DNA of 64,000 nucleotides, taken from positions 41,770-105,769 of the forward strand of contig NZ_JBMNPX010000009.1 in assembly GCF_050943825.1 (NCBI RefSeq), given 5' to 3'. Source of the stretch: Pseudoflavonifractor sp050943825 (GTDB lineage: Bacteria; Bacillota; Clostridia; Oscillospirales; Oscillospiraceae). The notes beneath the pieces were generated by a model, which had not been told where the DNA came from, searched no databases, and saw nothing but the letters and a program-made list of their open reading frames with translations. Below are positions 7,873 through 16,038 of this stretch, piece by piece (position 1 is the first letter of the stretch; each line of letters begins with the position of its first letter). Both the position numbers and the translations under genes were made by a program.

Positions 7873-9279
7873 TCAGTCCTCATCGGCGTCCTTGCTCTTA
7901 GGCAGGAACAGGCTGAGCAGCAGCGCCACCACAAACACGCCGGCCACGGCATTGCCGTTGAAGATGTCGCCCACGGCGGAGGGGAACGCGCTGAAGAAGT
8001 TGCCGTCGGTCTGGGTCAGGCCCACGCCAACGCAGAAGGACAGGGAGACGATGATCATGGTGCGGTCGTTGAACTTGCAGTCCTTGAGCATCTTGACGCC
8101 CTCATACAGGATGGAGCCGAACATCATCACGGTGCAGCCGCCCAGAACGGACTGGGGCAGGGAGTTGAAGAAGGCGCCCAGAGGCGGGAAGAGGGAGGCC
8201 AGAATCATAATCAGCGCGCCCATGAGGATGGTGAAGCGGTTGATCACGCCGGTCATGGTCACCAGGCCCACGTTCTGGCTGAAGGAGGTCAGGGGCAGGC
8301 AGCCGAAGCAGCCGGAGATGGTGCTGGAGAAGCCGTCCACGGCCAGGGAACCCTGGAGCTCCTCGATCTTCAGGTCGCGGTCCAGCGCGCCCTTACACAC
8401 CGCAGTGGTGGCACCGGTAGTCTCCGCCGCCGAGACCAGGAAGACGATGGCGATGGTGAAGAAGGCGCCAAGGTCAAACACCGGCATGTGTCCGGTGAAG
8501 AACACGGGACGGGGCAGGCTGAAGAAGCCGATCTCACCCACGGTCTTGCCGATGCCGGAGAAGTCCACCAGCGGCGCCACGTTGGCCAGGGTGAGAATGC
8601 CCGCCAGGATGTATCCGGCGATGAGGCCCACCAGAATGTTCAGGTTCTTGTACACGCCCTTGAGCAGGTAGCGGGACACCAGGCAGACCAGCAGGGTGAA
8701 CAGGCCTACCACCAGGTGATACCAGGAGCCGAAGTCGGCAGAGCCGCTGCCGCCGCCCCAGGAGTTCATGCCCACGGGCAGCAGGGACAGGCCGATGGCG
8801 ATGACCACGCAGGAGGACACCACAGGGGTGAGGAAGCGCTTCCAGTACCGGGCGCTCAGGCCGACCAGGCCCTCAAAGATACCGCCCAGGATGACCGCGC
8901 CAATCATACCCTCATAGCCCAGATTTGGATTGGTGCAGATGATCAGAAGGCTTCCAAGGAAGGTGAAGCTGACGCCCATCACGATGGGCAGCTTGGAACC
9001 GATTTTCCAGACGGGATAGAGCTGCATGCAGGTGCCGATGCCGGCGGCAAACATGGCGCACTGGAGCAGGCGGGTGATCTCCACCGCAGTGAGGTGGTTT
9101 TCCGTCCCGCGCACCAGGGCGGCGCTGCACACAATGAGCACCGGGGCAAGATTGGATACAAACATGGCCAGCACATGCTGCAGGCCGAAGGGAATCGCCT
9201 TGGACAGGGGAACACGCCCATTGAGTCGGTAGATGTTTTCCGAACTGACAGTCTTCACATTCGCTTCCTTGTTTTCCAT
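7873..9279 (-). CDS. NCS2-family purine (xanthine/uric acid) permease
   Basis: This 468-residue, 12-14-segment membrane protein belongs to the nucleobase:cation symporter-2 family. Family landmarks are the first segment (QHVLAMFVSNLAPVLIVCSA), the acidic VFLVSAAETTGATTAVC in TM8 and the SFSQNVGLVTMTGVINR region of TM10. It would bring xanthine or urate across the membrane with H+ or Na+. Gene order (Crp-like regulator, xanthine dehydrogenase subunits, then this permease, all on one strand) ties it to purine breakdown. The 188-nt gap upstream holds a structured leader that could control it separately. The specific purine is inferred. Confidence 0.9.
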   Translation of the reverse strand: MENKEANVKTVSSENIYRLNGRVPLSKAIPFGLQHVLAMFVSNLAPVLIVCSAALVRGTENHLTAVEITRLLQCAMFAAGIGTCMQLYPVWKIGSKLPIVMGVSFTFLGSLLIICTNPNLGYEGMIGAVILGGIFEGLVGLSARYWKRFLTPVVSSCVVIAIGLSLLPVGMNSWGGGSGSADFGSWYHLVVGLFTLLVCLVSRYLLKGVYKNLNILVGLIAGYILAGILTLANVAPLVDFSGIGKTVGEIGFFSLPRPVFFTGHMPVFDLGAFFTIAIVFLVSAAETTGATTAVCKGALDRDLKIEELQGSLAVDGFSSTISGCFGCLPLTSFSQNVGLVTMTGVINRFTILMGALIMILASLFPPLGAFFNSLPQSVLGGCTVMMFGSILYEGVKMLKDCKFNDRTMIIVSLSFCVGVGLTQTDGNFFSAFPSAVGDIFNGNAVAGVFVVALLLSLFLPKSKDADED

Positions 9280-9359
9280 TTCGCACCTCTCATCATCTAA
9301 ATGCTAAATCATATTTTTCTTTACAAATAACTATTTTTTAGCTAAAGGTGGTAGGAAAT

Positions 9360-9420
9360 CCCTCCGACTGGTCGTACACATCTCTCACAGTTTGGATTGG
9401 ACACTGACACAGCCGGAGGG
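9360..9420 (-). ncRNA. Structured leader RNA upstream of the purine permease (riboswitch candidate)
   Basis: On the permease-coding strand an 11-bp stem closes the element: CCCTCCGGCTG (9420-9410) pairs with CAGTCGGAGGG (9370-9360) with one G-U pair. Inside is a weak second stem (CAGT with ACTG) and an asymmetric purine-rich loop ending GATGTGTACGAC. It begins about 140 nt and ends about 80 nt upstream of the permease ATG. The two-stem layout with one large internal loop recalls the NMT1 (xanthine-I) riboswitch class, but that comparison is from memory. No guanine-riboswitch core is present. No clear terminator follows. Confidence 0.45.
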
Positions 9421-9467
9421 CTCAACAATTGGCTAGGATATGGATTCAGGCGCTTTCTTCGGGGCAG

Positions 9468-9974
9468 TTATACCGCGTCCGCCTCGGCGTTCTTGCCAAG
9501 CCGGCGCAGCATGGTCTTTTTCACGGCGCGGAAGATGTTCTCATAGCCGGTGCAGCGGCACAGATGTCCGGACAGCATCTTCCGGATCTCATCGTCGGAG
9601 AACTCCCGGCCGGCGGCCAGCAGCTCCGCGGCGCTCATCACAAAGCCGGGGGTGCAGAAGCCGCACTGCACCGCGGCCTCGTCGATGAAGGCCTGCTGGA
9701 TGTCGGAGATCTCGCCGTTGGGGCCAGCCAGGCCCTCCAGGGTCACAATCTCCTTGCCGTCGGCCCAGACGGCCAGATAGATACAGGAGTTGAAGGTCTC
9801 GCCGTTGATGAGCACGTTGCAGGCGCCGCACTCGCCCACCTCGCACCCCTTCTTCACGCTGGTCAGGCGGAAGTCATTCCGAAGCATGTCGGTGAGAGAG
9901 GCCCGTACATCCACCATCTTCTCAACCTTTTTGCCGTTGATGGTGCAGGATACCAGCTTATACTGATTAGGCAT
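9468..9974 (-). CDS. xdhC: Xanthine dehydrogenase-type 2Fe-2S subunit
   Basis: This 168-residue protein carries two [2Fe-2S] clusters passing electrons between molybdopterin and FAD subunits. The plant-type cluster cysteines are Cys44, 49, 52 and 64 (GCEVGECGACN) and the helical-domain cluster uses Cys104, 107, 139 and 141 (QCGFCTPG and GHLCRCTGYENI). The start ATG 9974 is fixed by GGGAGGTG just upstream, although the frame stays open to 10328; it overlaps the FAD-subunit stop by 8 nt, indicating translational coupling. The xdhC symbol follows the clostridial/E. coli three-subunit naming. Confidence 0.92.
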   Translation of the reverse strand: MPNQYKLVSCTINGKKVEKMVDVRASLTDMLRNDFRLTSVKKGCEVGECGACNVLINGETFNSCIYLAVWADGKEIVTLEGLAGPNGEISDIQQAFIDEAAVQCGFCTPGFVMSAAELLAAGREFSDDEIRKMLSGHLCRCTGYENIFRAVKKTMLRRLGKNAEADAV

Positions 9975-10854
9975 GGATTTCACCTCCCGAAAGACGGATT
10001 GCCTCCCTGAGCCCCCGCTCGGCCAGCACCACGGCGATGTGCTCCCGGAAGTCCTTGGAAGCTCTCCAGCTGTCTCTGGGGTGGATGTCCTCCAGCACAG
10101 CCTGGGCCGCGGCCTTGACTGCCTCCTCGGTGACCGGCTGGCCCTTGGCCCGCTCCTCGGCGTGGACGGCGCGCATGGGAATGGGGCCTGCCACACCGTA
10201 GGCGATGCGCACATCCTCCATGGTCTTCTTGTCCTCCGAGAGCTTGACGTTGACCGAGCAGCCGATGGTGGCGATGTCCATGGCGTTGCGCATGGCGTAC
10301 TTGATGTAATGTCCCTTGTACCCCTCATAGGAGTCCTTGGGGATGATGATGGCGGTCTGCAGCTCGCCGGGACGCAGGTTCACCTGGCCCGCCTTGATGT
10401 AGAACGCCTGGATGGGCATGCGCCGCACCCCCTCGGGGCCGGTGATCTCCACGATGGCATCCCAGGCGAAGAGGGTGGAGGCGGAATCGGCAGAGGTGAC
10501 GCCGTTGCAGGTGTTGCCGCCGATGGTGCCGATGTTGCGGATCTGAGGGCCGCCCACCATATCCACCGCCTCGCCCAGCACCTTGATGTGCTTCTGGATC
10601 AGGGGGTCACGGGTGATGTGGGAGAAGCTGGTGAGGGAGCCGATCCGGAGGGAGCCGTCCTCCTCATAGGACACGCCCCGCAGCTCATCCAGCATGTAGA
10701 TGCTCACCAGCTCTTTGCCGGCACGCTTTCCTTCCCGGATCTGGACCAGCACGTCACTGCCGCCGGCGATGATCTGGGCCTCCGGATGCTCCACCAGAAG
10801 CTGTACCGCGTGGGATACGCTCTCAGCCTCATAGAGCGCTTTGATATCATACAT
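9967..10854 (-). CDS. xdhB: Xanthine dehydrogenase-type FAD-binding subunit
   Basis: The 295-residue subunit belongs to the molybdopterin-dehydrogenase FAD-binding (CoxM/XdhB) family. AGGSDVLVQIREGKRA (about 31-46) is the first FAD contact and GTIGGNTCNGVTSADSA (about 113-129) the second. It would hand electrons from the Fe-S subunit to NAD+ or another acceptor. It sits 14 nt after the large subunit and overlaps the small subunit. Length is normal and no key residue is missing. Confidence 0.92.
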   Translation of the reverse strand: MYDIKALYEAESVSHAVQLLVEHPEAQIIAGGSDVLVQIREGKRAGKELVSIYMLDELRGVSYEEDGSLRIGSLTSFSHITRDPLIQKHIKVLGEAVDMVGGPQIRNIGTIGGNTCNGVTSADSASTLFAWDAIVEITGPEGVRRMPIQAFYIKAGQVNLRPGELQTAIIIPKDSYEGYKGHYIKYAMRNAMDIATIGCSVNVKLSEDKKTMEDVRIAYGVAGPIPMRAVHAEERAKGQPVTEEAVKAAAQAVLEDIHPRDSWRASKDFREHIAVVLAERGLREAIRLSGGEIHA

Positions 10855-10868
10855 AGACTGCTGCCTCC

Positions 10869-13154
10869 TTAGATCAGACCTTCTTCACGGAATCTGCGGA
10901 ACAAAACATGGGGATTGACCGGCGCCTCGTCCACGGCCACGCCGGTGGCGTGATAGATGGCGTTGCGGATGGCGGGGGCCACCGAGCAGGCGGGCGGCTC
11001 ACCCAGAGCCTTGGTGCCGAAGGCGCTGGTGGGTTCGGGATTCTCCACGAAATAGGCTCTCAGACGGGGGTGGTCCATAAAGGTGGAGAGCTTGTAGTCC
11101 AGCAGGTTGTTGTTCAGAGCCCGGCCGGTCTTGGGGTCGAACATCAGCTTCTCCGACAGGCCGTAGCCGATGCCCATGCTCATGCCGCCGTGGACCTGGG
11201 CCTCGGCCAGAGCCGGGTTGATGATGGTGCCCGCGTCGTGGACGTTCACGATGTCCAGGAGCTTCACCTTGCACAGGGGGATATCCACCTCCACCTCGGC
11301 GAAGGTGCAGCCGAAGGAGTAGGCGTTGGACTTAATCTGGGAGGTGCTCTCGGCGGTGATGTGCTGGCTGTCGGTCAGGCTGTACAGGGCCTCGGTGGCC
11401 AGCTCGCCCAGGGTCATCAGCACCCGGCCGTCGGTGATGCGGACAATGTTGCCGTCCACGATGTCCAGGTTGTAGGGGGGCATCCGGGTCAGCTGGTGGG
11501 CGTACTTCAGGATGCGCTCCTTGAGCAGGGCGCCGGTCTGCCGGATGGAGAAGCCGGCGGTGTAGGTCTGGCGGGAGGCGTAGGCGCCGGTGCCGAAGGG
11601 GGTCACGTCGGTATCCTGGCAGGAGACCAGGTGGACGTTCTCCACGGGCACGCCCACCGTGTCCGCCGTCATCTGGGCGAAGGCGGTGTCGGCGCCCTGG
11701 CCGATCTCGGTCTCGCCCAGCTGGACCTGGAGGGAGCCGTCCTGGTTGAGCACCATGCGGCAGGAGGAGGTCTCCAGCGAGATAGGCCACACGGCGGTGT
11801 TGTACCAGAACACGGACATGCCCACGCCACGGCGCACATCGCCGGTCTGGTTCTGGTACTCCTTGTATTTGCGGAGATAGTCAATCTCCTTCATGCCCTT
11901 GTCCATGCACTGGTTGAAGGTGTCGGAGTAGAGCTCGTTCTTGGAGAAGGGATCCGTAAAGCCCACAGGCATCAGGTTCTTCCGGCGGAACTCGATGGGG
12001 TCCAGCCCCAGCTTGGCGCACACGTCTTCAGTGTGGCACTCCACCGCCCACATGGCCTGGGGGATGCCGTAGCCGCGCATGGCGCCCGCCACCGACTTGT
12101 TGGTGAACACGGTGTAGGCATCGGCCTCCACGTTGTCGCAGGGGTAGAGCTGGGGGAAGCAGCCCATGCCCTTGGCGGCGATGCTGTGGCCGTGGGAGGC
12201 GTAGGCGCCCTGGTCGGAGAAGGCCTCCAGCTTGCGGGCGGCGTAGGTGCCGTCGGGCCGCACCCAGGAGATGATGTGGCTGCGGATGGCGTGGCGCACA
12301 CGGTTGGAGACAAAGGTGTCCTCACGGGGGATGTCGATCTTCACCAGATGGCCGCCCAGCTGGGTGCACAGCCAGGCGCACAGGGGCTCGTAGAGCACAT
12401 CCTGCTTGTTGCCGAAGCCGCCGCCGATGTAGGGTTTGATGACCTGAATCTTGCCCCAGGGGAGACCCAGGGCCTGGCCCACCACCCGGCGGACAATGTG
12501 GGGAATCTGGGTGGAGCTGACAATCTTAATCCGGTCCCCCGTCATCTCGGCGGTACAGATAAAGTTCTCGATGTGGCAGTGCTGGACGGTGGGGGTGTCG
12601 TACCAGCCCTCCACCTTGATGAGGCCGGGCTCCTTGATGGCCTCCTCATAGTTGCCCTTGCGGATGGAGGTGTGTTTGAGGATGTTGTTGGGGTAATCCT
12701 CATGGAGCTGGGGGGCTCCGTCCTTCATGGCCTCCTGGACGTCCAGGACAAAGGGGTACTCCTCGTACTCCACCTTGATGGCCCGCAGGGCCTGGGCGGC
12801 TGCCACCTCATCCTCCGCCACCACGGCGGCGATGTCGTCGCCATAGAAGCGAACCCGGTCGGTGAGGACCAGCCGGTCGGCCACGTCCTGGTGGCTCTCG
12901 TCGGTGGACCAGGGGTGTCCCGCGGTGGGGAAATAGTGCTTCTCCTTCAGGTCGAAGCAGGTAAATACCCTGACCACGCCGGGAATGGCCTCAGCGGCCG
13001 ACACATCCATGGACACCACCCGTCCGTTGGGAATGGTGGCGTGCAGAATCTGGGCCACATATGCGCCCTCGTCGCACAGATCGTCGGTATATTTTGTGCG
13101 TCCGGTCACCTTGTCATAGGCATCTACCCGGGTAACTTTTTTTCCTACATACAT
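10869..13154 (-). CDS. xdhA: Xanthine dehydrogenase-type molybdopterin-binding catalytic subunit
   Basis: This 761-residue catalytic subunit has the aldehyde oxidase/xanthine dehydrogenase hammerhead domain (about 1-120) followed by the molybdopterin-binding domain. GGGFGNKQD (about 240), AMRGYG (about 352) and GEPPACSVAPAIRNAI near the C-terminus are Mo-cofactor contacts and the region of the catalytic Glu. It oxidises a purine or N-heterocycle. Substrate cannot be fixed from sequence, but the downstream NCS2 permease argues for xanthine or hypoxanthine. The start has AGGAGGAAA 7 nt upstream. No Mo-cofactor biosynthesis gene is in the window. Confidence 0.92.
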   Translation of the reverse strand: MYVGKKVTRVDAYDKVTGRTKYTDDLCDEGAYVAQILHATIPNGRVVSMDVSAAEAIPGVVRVFTCFDLKEKHYFPTAGHPWSTDESHQDVADRLVLTDRVRFYGDDIAAVVAEDEVAAAQALRAIKVEYEEYPFVLDVQEAMKDGAPQLHEDYPNNILKHTSIRKGNYEEAIKEPGLIKVEGWYDTPTVQHCHIENFICTAEMTGDRIKIVSSTQIPHIVRRVVGQALGLPWGKIQVIKPYIGGGFGNKQDVLYEPLCAWLCTQLGGHLVKIDIPREDTFVSNRVRHAIRSHIISWVRPDGTYAARKLEAFSDQGAYASHGHSIAAKGMGCFPQLYPCDNVEADAYTVFTNKSVAGAMRGYGIPQAMWAVECHTEDVCAKLGLDPIEFRRKNLMPVGFTDPFSKNELYSDTFNQCMDKGMKEIDYLRKYKEYQNQTGDVRRGVGMSVFWYNTAVWPISLETSSCRMVLNQDGSLQVQLGETEIGQGADTAFAQMTADTVGVPVENVHLVSCQDTDVTPFGTGAYASRQTYTAGFSIRQTGALLKERILKYAHQLTRMPPYNLDIVDGNIVRITDGRVLMTLGELATEALYSLTDSQHITAESTSQIKSNAYSFGCTFAEVEVDIPLCKVKLLDIVNVHDAGTIINPALAEAQVHGGMSMGIGYGLSEKLMFDPKTGRALNNNLLDYKLSTFMDHPRLRAYFVENPEPTSAFGTKALGEPPACSVAPAIRNAIYHATGVAVDEAPVNPHVLFRRFREEGLI

Positions 13155-13178
13155 GGTGCTTTCCTCCTGTTTCCTGAT

Positions 13179-13214
13179 GGCTGAAGGGGGCGCCCGTAGG
13201 ATGGGCCCTCAGCC
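13179..13214. promoter_or_regulatory. Inverted repeat between crp-like gene and xdhA
   Basis: GGCTGA (13179-13184) pairs with TCAGCC (13209-13214), with further internal GGGCGCCC/GGGCCC pairing. It fills the 54-nt gap and overlaps the regulator stop codon. There is no T-run, so it may act as an RNA processing or stability element rather than a terminator. Confidence 0.35.
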
Positions 13215-13916
13215 GTTGACATGGTGTTCCACGTGGGTCTTCATCTGATAAAATCCCTCCCGGGGGATGACAACCTTCCCTTTCCGCATCTGGATCAGTC
13301 CCATCTCCTCCAGATGCTTGATGCTCCGGTTGAGGGTTTTCACGGAAAAGCCTATCTCCTCCGTCAGCTGGGGCCTGGTCTTTTTCAGCTCCAGGTATTC
13401 GGGCTGAGGCTGCCGCTGTTCAAACAGACGGATGAGGTGGACCATCAGCCGGTCCTTTCCCTCCATAAAGAGGTACTTTCTGGCCTCCGCCGTCTGGGTA
13501 ATCAGCCGGTGCATGTTCTCCTGGGTGCGCATGAACAGCGCGTCCACGTCCATGCGCATCCACTCCATGTAGCACTCCGCCGGGATGGTGAGCACCCGGC
13601 ACTTTGTAGCCGCCAGGATGCTGATGCGGTAGCAGGGCAGACCGGCAAAGCACTCAATCTCGCCGAAAAAGTCTCCCGGTCCGAAGTCCTTGAAGGGGTA
13701 GCACCGGTCGTGGGCCGGCCACTCCACCCCCGTCACCGTTCCGGAGAGAATCATAAAAATCTGGGTGCACTCCGTCCCCGCTTTGATAAAGGTCTGGTTG
13801 GCCGGAATCTCCACCAGAGACATGTAGTACCGGACCTCTTCAGTGCAGTTGCGGAAGAGAAGCTCCATGTACGCTCGCTTTTCCTGGGGCAGTTCTTTAA
13901 AGATTTCCAAATACAT
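13209..13916 (-). CDS. Crp/Fnr-family transcriptional regulator
   Basis: A 235-residue regulator with an N-terminal cyclic-nucleotide-type beta-barrel (about 20-135, including FIKAGTECTQIFMILSG and GDFFGEIECFAGLP) and a C-terminal winged helix (about 155-225, RPQLTEEIGFSVKTLNRSIKHLEEMGLI). It has no N-terminal cysteine cluster like that of Fnr, so direct oxygen sensing is unlikely; the effector is unknown. It lies immediately upstream of xdhA on the same strand and is probably the first gene of the purine operon. Confidence 0.88.
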   Translation of the reverse strand: MYLEIFKELPQEKRAYMELLFRNCTEEVRYYMSLVEIPANQTFIKAGTECTQIFMILSGTVTGVEWPAHDRCYPFKDFGPGDFFGEIECFAGLPCYRISILAATKCRVLTIPAECYMEWMRMDVDALFMRTQENMHRLITQTAEARKYLFMEGKDRLMVHLIRLFEQRQPQPEYLELKKTRPQLTEEIGFSVKTLNRSIKHLEEMGLIQMRKGKVVIPREGFYQMKTHVEHHVNG

Positions 13917-13982
13917 CCATCTCCTTGGAATGTACAGCTTCCAGAATCAGCAAATGGTACAGATATCTCTCCCTGTAAACCC

Positions 13983-14011
13983 ATTATATCCGCTATATCT
14001 CACAACTAGAA
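13983..14011 (-). promoter_or_regulatory. Candidate promoter of the crp-xdh operon
   Basis: On the minus strand a perfect TATAAT (13983-13988) is preceded, 17 nt away, by a poor -35 (TTCTAG, 14006-14011). A weak -35 suits an activator-dependent promoter. A 12-nt palindrome AATTGTACAATT (14051-14062) lies about 45 nt further upstream and may be the activator site. Confidence 0.5.
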
Positions 14012-14158
14012 AGGCCATGCGACCTTTTCTGAGGCGTTTTCTACCCTCCGAATTGTACAATTTATCATAGGTTTTTTTCACAATATGACCAGAACACCTC
14101 TGATATCTACTCCTCACAGGCTCTGGGCAGGCCCATTCCGCTCCGTGACCCTTCGCAA

Positions 14159-14201
14159 ACCAAAATCCGGGATTCAGCCCAGCCAAATTCCGGATTTTGG
14201 T
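14159..14201. repeat. Perfect 12-bp inverted repeat
   Basis: ACCAAAATCCGG (14159-14170) and CCGGATTTTGGT (14190-14201) flank a 19-nt loop. It stands between the regulator promoter and the CRISPR remnant, with no coding sequence around it. It could be a terminator stem without a T-run or a mobile-element footprint; neither can be decided. Confidence 0.6.
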
Positions 14202-14237
14202 CCCGGTCTATGCAACCAACATGGCACTGTGCTGCTA

Positions 14238-14386
14238 CGGTTCATCCCCACCGGCATGGGGGCAGCATGGATAATGCATAGATAACGGCTGCTAAGAAGG
14301 GTCATCCCCACTTGGGTGGGGCTATATACGCAGCGCCATCAGCTGTATGGTCAACGTCGGTTCATCCCCACACCCGTGGGGCGCAC
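14238..14386 (-). CRISPR. Degenerate CRISPR remnant, type I-E-like repeats, three copies
   Basis: Three 29-nt units start at 14238, 14298 and 14358, exactly 60 nt apart, each containing (G/T)TCATCCCCA followed by a short palindromic loop and TGGGG. Read on the minus strand the right-hand copy ends TGTGGGGATGAACCG, the well-known end of type I-E repeats (CGGTTCATCCCC when reversed). Two 31-nt spacers lie at 14267-14297 and 14327-14357. The right copy is closest to the I-E form and the other two are diverged, as expected at a trailer end. No cas gene is in the window. Confidence 0.75.
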
Positions 14387-14987
14387 AGGGCCTGGCTGTC
14401 CCAGCTGCTTTCCTGACCGGCATGTCCCTTATTCTTATTTTACACCAATACACGCACCATGGCCAGAGTGTTTATATCCCAATGCATCTCTCTCCCATTC
14501 TGCCTGTTTCGACGAAATCATTCATTTATTCTCCTCCCCCTGTCTCTCCCTGGCGGTCGCTCCCTCTATATACATTTGTCTCTACAATGTGTACATTCTT
14601 TTTTCCTGCTGCCAATGCTTTATCTTTCCTCTCCCAAAACAAGACAAAAGTCTATTAAAAACAGTTTTTCGTTTCTCATTCCGTGAGTTTTCCAGAAAAC
14701 TCCATTCTATAATTCGCCTCGTTTTCTTTTGTCCTCGTTGTGTGGAACATGTCCTCCATTCGCGCACCTTTTTATTATATATTCATTTTATATTTGAATA
14801 AAATTCATTGCAAACATTTTGTTGCAAAATATATTCATAATGAAACATTTTGAAAATCGCCACTTGCAAGAGAAAAACACCATATGTTTTTTTCTTTATA
14901 ATGCAGATGATTTACATTTTATATTTGTATTTTATCACAGCAATTTGACAGAGAAAAAAGTTTTTTCGACACTTCTCATTTTTACTC
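14387..14987. other. AT-rich non-coding stretch; no gene seen
   Basis: About 600 nt of AT-rich DNA contrast with the GC-rich surroundings. On the minus-strand orientation the part next to 14386 would be the CRISPR leader. It contains TTGCAA at 14808, 14822 and 14864 and many A/T tracts. Open frames here start over the CRISPR repeats or lack ribosome binding sites, so no gene is called. Confidence 0.5.
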
Positions 14988-15016
14988 TTGCATTATTATT
15001 CGATTCGCTATATAAT
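14988..15016 (+). promoter_or_regulatory. Sigma-A promoter of the peptide ABC operon
   Basis: TTGCAT (14988-14993), 17 nt, TATAAT (15011-15016). The predicted transcript starts near 15023, giving a leader of about 75 nt before the permease ATG at 15099, which has GGCAGGAGA just upstream. Confidence 0.7.
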
Positions 15017-15098
15017 TCATATCAAATTTGGGAAAGAGATTCAATGCTTTCACTTTCTTTGATACTTCTTCCCACTCCCAGGAAGGCAGGAGAATCAC

Positions 15099-16025
15099 AT
15101 GCTGAACTACATTGTCAGACGCGTGCTCATTGGTATATTGACCATGCTGTTTCTGATTACGGCCACTTTCTTCTTAATGCGCATTATCCCGGGTTCTCCT
15201 TTCATCAACGACGATGAATCGGTGGCCGCGCAGAAGCAGTATGAACAGCTGGAGCGCAAGTACGGGCTGGACAAGCCGCTGCTGGAGCAGTACGGCATCT
15301 ACATGAACGGCCTGATCCACGGAGACCTGGGCGAGTCCCTGATCCGCAAGGGCAAGACCGTTGTGGATATCATCGGCACCACCGCTCCGGTCACCATGCG
15401 GCTGGGCCTGACCGCCTTTGTCTTCTCCATGGTGGTGGGCATCGGCCTGGGTATTGCCGCGGCGCTGTCCAAACGCAGATGGGTCAACAACTTTGTCATG
15501 CTGCTGTCCACCATTGGCGTCAGCGTCCCCAACTTCCTGCTGGCCGTGTTCCTGATGCTGGTGTTCTGTGTAGGCTTGGGGCTCTTCCCAACCATCGGCC
15601 TGAAGACGCCGCTGCACTACGTGCTGCCCACCATCGCCGTCTCCCTCCACCCCATCGCCATGATCTCCCGTCTGACCCGCACCAGCATGATGGAGGTCAT
15701 GCGGCAGGACTACATGATTCTGGCCCGGTCCAAGGGCACGCCCAAGTGGCAGGTCATCATCAAGCACGGCCTGCGCAACGCCCTGCTGCCGGTGGTGACC
15801 TACGCCGGCCCTCTGATCGCCAGCCTGCTGACCGGCAGCTTTGTGGTGGAGACCCTGTTCTCCATCCCCGGTATCGGCTCTGAGTTCGTCAGCAGCGTTA
15901 CCAACCGTGACTACACCCTGATTATGGGTCTGACCATCTTCATGGGCTTCCTGGTCATTGTTATGAACCTTCTCTCCGACTTGGTGGCCGCCGCGGTGGA
16001 CCCCCGGATCAAACTGGACAAGTAA
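15099..16025 (+). CDS. Peptide ABC transporter permease, DppB/OppB type
   Basis: A 308-residue membrane permease with the family N-terminus (MLNYIVRRVLIGILTMLFLI) and the cytoplasmic coupling loop RQDYMILARSKGTPKWQVIIKHGLRNALLPV. Six membrane segments are readable. It is the first gene of a complete five-component peptide/nickel-class ABC system (two permeases, two ATPases, binding protein). Peptide cargo is favoured because an M42 aminopeptidase follows in the same operon. Confidence 0.93.
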   Translation: MLNYIVRRVLIGILTMLFLITATFFLMRIIPGSPFINDDESVAAQKQYEQLERKYGLDKPLLEQYGIYMNGLIHGDLGESLIRKGKTVVDIIGTTAPVTMRLGLTAFVFSMVVGIGLGIAAALSKRRWVNNFVMLLSTIGVSVPNFLLAVFLMLVFCVGLGLFPTIGLKTPLHYVLPTIAVSLHPIAMISRLTRTSMMEVMRQDYMILARSKGTPKWQVIIKHGLRNALLPVVTYAGPLIASLLTGSFVVETLFSIPGIGSEFVSSVTNRDYTLIMGLTIFMGFLVIVMNLLSDLVAAAVDPRIKLDK

Positions 16026-16038
16026 GCAGGTGACTGAC

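Noticed and set aside
9280..9467. Classic guanine/adenine riboswitch
   Set aside because: The conserved purine-riboswitch loop and three-way-junction sequences are not found; only the different two-stem element remains.
14316..14801. A 161-codon open frame over the CRISPR remnant
   Set aside because: Its start translates to RFIPTPVG, the familiar false peptide of type I-E repeats, and the rest is AT-rich with no domain or ribosome binding site.
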